Origin: Mucor racemosus
Taxonomy: Eukaryota; Mucoromycota; Mucoromycetes; Mucorales; Mucoraceae
Direction of reading: 5' to 3'
NCBI GenBank assembly: GCA_027405735.1
Contig: JAPEHQ010000014.1
Span: 124,001-188,000 of the forward strand
Length of the DNA stretch: 64,000 nucleotides
Part shown: piece by piece, positions 62,917 through 64,000 of the stretch
Numbering within the stretch: the first letter of the stretch is position 1
Layout: every line of letters starts with the position of its first letter
Notes under the pieces: model-generated
What the model saw: only the letters and a program-made list of their open reading frames with translations
The model's database searches: none
Told to the model about the DNA's origin: nothing
Program-made: the position numbers and the translations under genes

Positions 62917-64000
62917 ATGTCTTTTTTTTCTCGGAATGATGATACTGATAATATATCTATAAATACAGCTTTTACGGATAATAATACACTAGTCGATAGT
63001 AATAGTATTTTCACTGTTTTTGAAGGTGCTGATGATGATACAGCTACGCTTACAAATGAATTCATTGAAAGTCCAGCTATCTCTAAACAGAAATTAGCAG
63101 AATCCATTGTGACTAAAAGTGATTTTTTGATGGCAAGGATCAAGGCTGTCGGTATGAATGTACATCCTAATGCTTCTGATAGTAAGCTTCTGTATTCTAC
63201 AATTTTATCCATTAGATATAGTATTCGTAAAACGAGGGAAGACGCTATTAATGATAGATATGTTGAACATTGGAAGATTGAAAAGAACTTCAATGATTTT
63301 GTACAGCTTCATGCCACTGTAAAATATTAGTAAATGTTAAATATATACATAAATATTTGCATTTAACAGAAATTATTATACATAGCTCAAGGAACAAGGA
63401 TTTGATCAGCCATTGCCTAGTGTTTATAAGCTCACAAATAACTCACCTGTTAATTGCGATAAGCGTATTATAATGTTGGAACTATATTTCAAGCAAGCTA
63501 TGGCATTTGCTTATACGAAAGATCCTTCTTATATATGTGCTTTTCTTAGCTCTGACATTTTGGATGAAACCAAAATGAAGCCAAGGTCATCCAAAGAAGG
63601 TGTATTGAGTAAATACAAAGGGTTTTTCATTGGTGGATGGAAATCGATGTATTTTGTGCTTGAAGGCTCAAAGTTGGAGTATTATTCATGCGTAGGGTAT
63701 TACAAAAAAGTATATAAATGTAATTTATGTCTTAGAAACTATTTTTACATAACATTAGAAAGGAGGAAAACTGTTGGGATATATAAATCTCTTGTTGGCA
63801 GACGTTTATAAGCAGCATTTCAATTACCATGATCCGGATCCTACTACAAATTGCCGACATGGACTTGTTATAAGCGCTTCTGAAAGAAGAGGTATCACAG
63901 ATCAATTTGTTCGACATCAATTTTGTGCATTTACAGATCAAGATCGAGATGAATGGGCTGTATTAATAACTAAAGCAGCAAAAAATGCACTTCAAAAGAA
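62917..64000 (+). CDS. PX-PH protein, probably a Bem3-type RhoGAP (5' part only)
   Basis: Three exons are seen (62917-63318, 63386-63691, 63759 to the window edge): 316 codons, continuing beyond the window. After an acidic, Ser/Thr-rich N terminus, residues about 90-190 form a PX domain (YVEHWKIEKNFNDFVQLH, QPLPSVYKL). A PH domain follows (KEGVLSKYKGFFIGGWKSMY, KGGKLLGYINLLLADVY, FCAFTDQDRDEWAVLI). PX followed at once by PH is the order of yeast Bem3, where a RhoGAP domain for Cdc42 comes last; that domain is not in the window, so the assignment is inference. The third exon was placed by restoring KGGKLLGYIN after CATTAG; the naive frame reads into a stop. Confidence 0.82.

Overview
The window looks like nuclear DNA of a filamentous fungus of the Mucoromycota (probably Mucorales). 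It is strongly AT-rich. Its genes are eukaryotic and split by short GT-AG introns of about 50-130 bases, many with CTAAC/CTAAT-like branch sites. The protein set is fungal: class Ia ribonucleotide reductase, a THADA/Trm732-type protein, a RanBP3/Yrb2-type protein, neutral trehalase, an omega-like GST, eIF3j, an SLC1-type symporter, PRMT1 and a PX-PH protein. I rebuilt every gene model by hand from splice signals and frame continuity. The coding sum of each complete model is a multiple of three.

Layout: 1-5498 is repeat DNA. 6853-24609 is a gene island: RNR1 (+), the convergent 2018-codon THADA homologue (-), the RanBP3-like gene (-), trehalase (+) and GST (+). 24610-29183 is gene-poor, with one half of a 1.2-kb dispersed repeat pair and a decayed coding relic. 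29184-32109 holds eIF3j and a coiled-coil membrane protein, both (-). 32110-36808 has the second copy of the 1.2-kb repeat and a dead Tc1-type transposon. 36809-54536 is a mosaic built from a noncoding repeat that I call L-I (unit about 4.7 kb without insertions). It is riddled with solo LTRs, two MITEs and an intact pogo-type transposon. 55386-64000 is a second gene island: SLC1 symporter (-), PRMT1 (-), a bacterial-type RNase P protein homologue (+), a small FHA protein (+) and the 5' part of a PX-PH protein (+).

The two most unusual points are these. (1) 61686-62101 encodes a 119-residue protein with the layout of bacterial RnpA, plausible as partner of the bacteria-like RNase P RNA known from zygomycete mitochondrial genomes; a possible alternative first exon would add a hydrophobic/basic leader. 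(2) The L-I repeat is head-to-tail, contains no large ORF, carries captured pieces of a dynein intermediate chain gene in two copies, and has a tRNA-like Pol III unit (A box, B box, T-run) in two copies. Nesting gives an insertion order: L-I first, then an LTR-like insertion, then the pogo element inside it.

Many ORFs in a naive six-frame view start at TTG/CTG or are antisense shadows; they are left out. Gene order shows no pathway clustering, as expected for a fungal chromosome.
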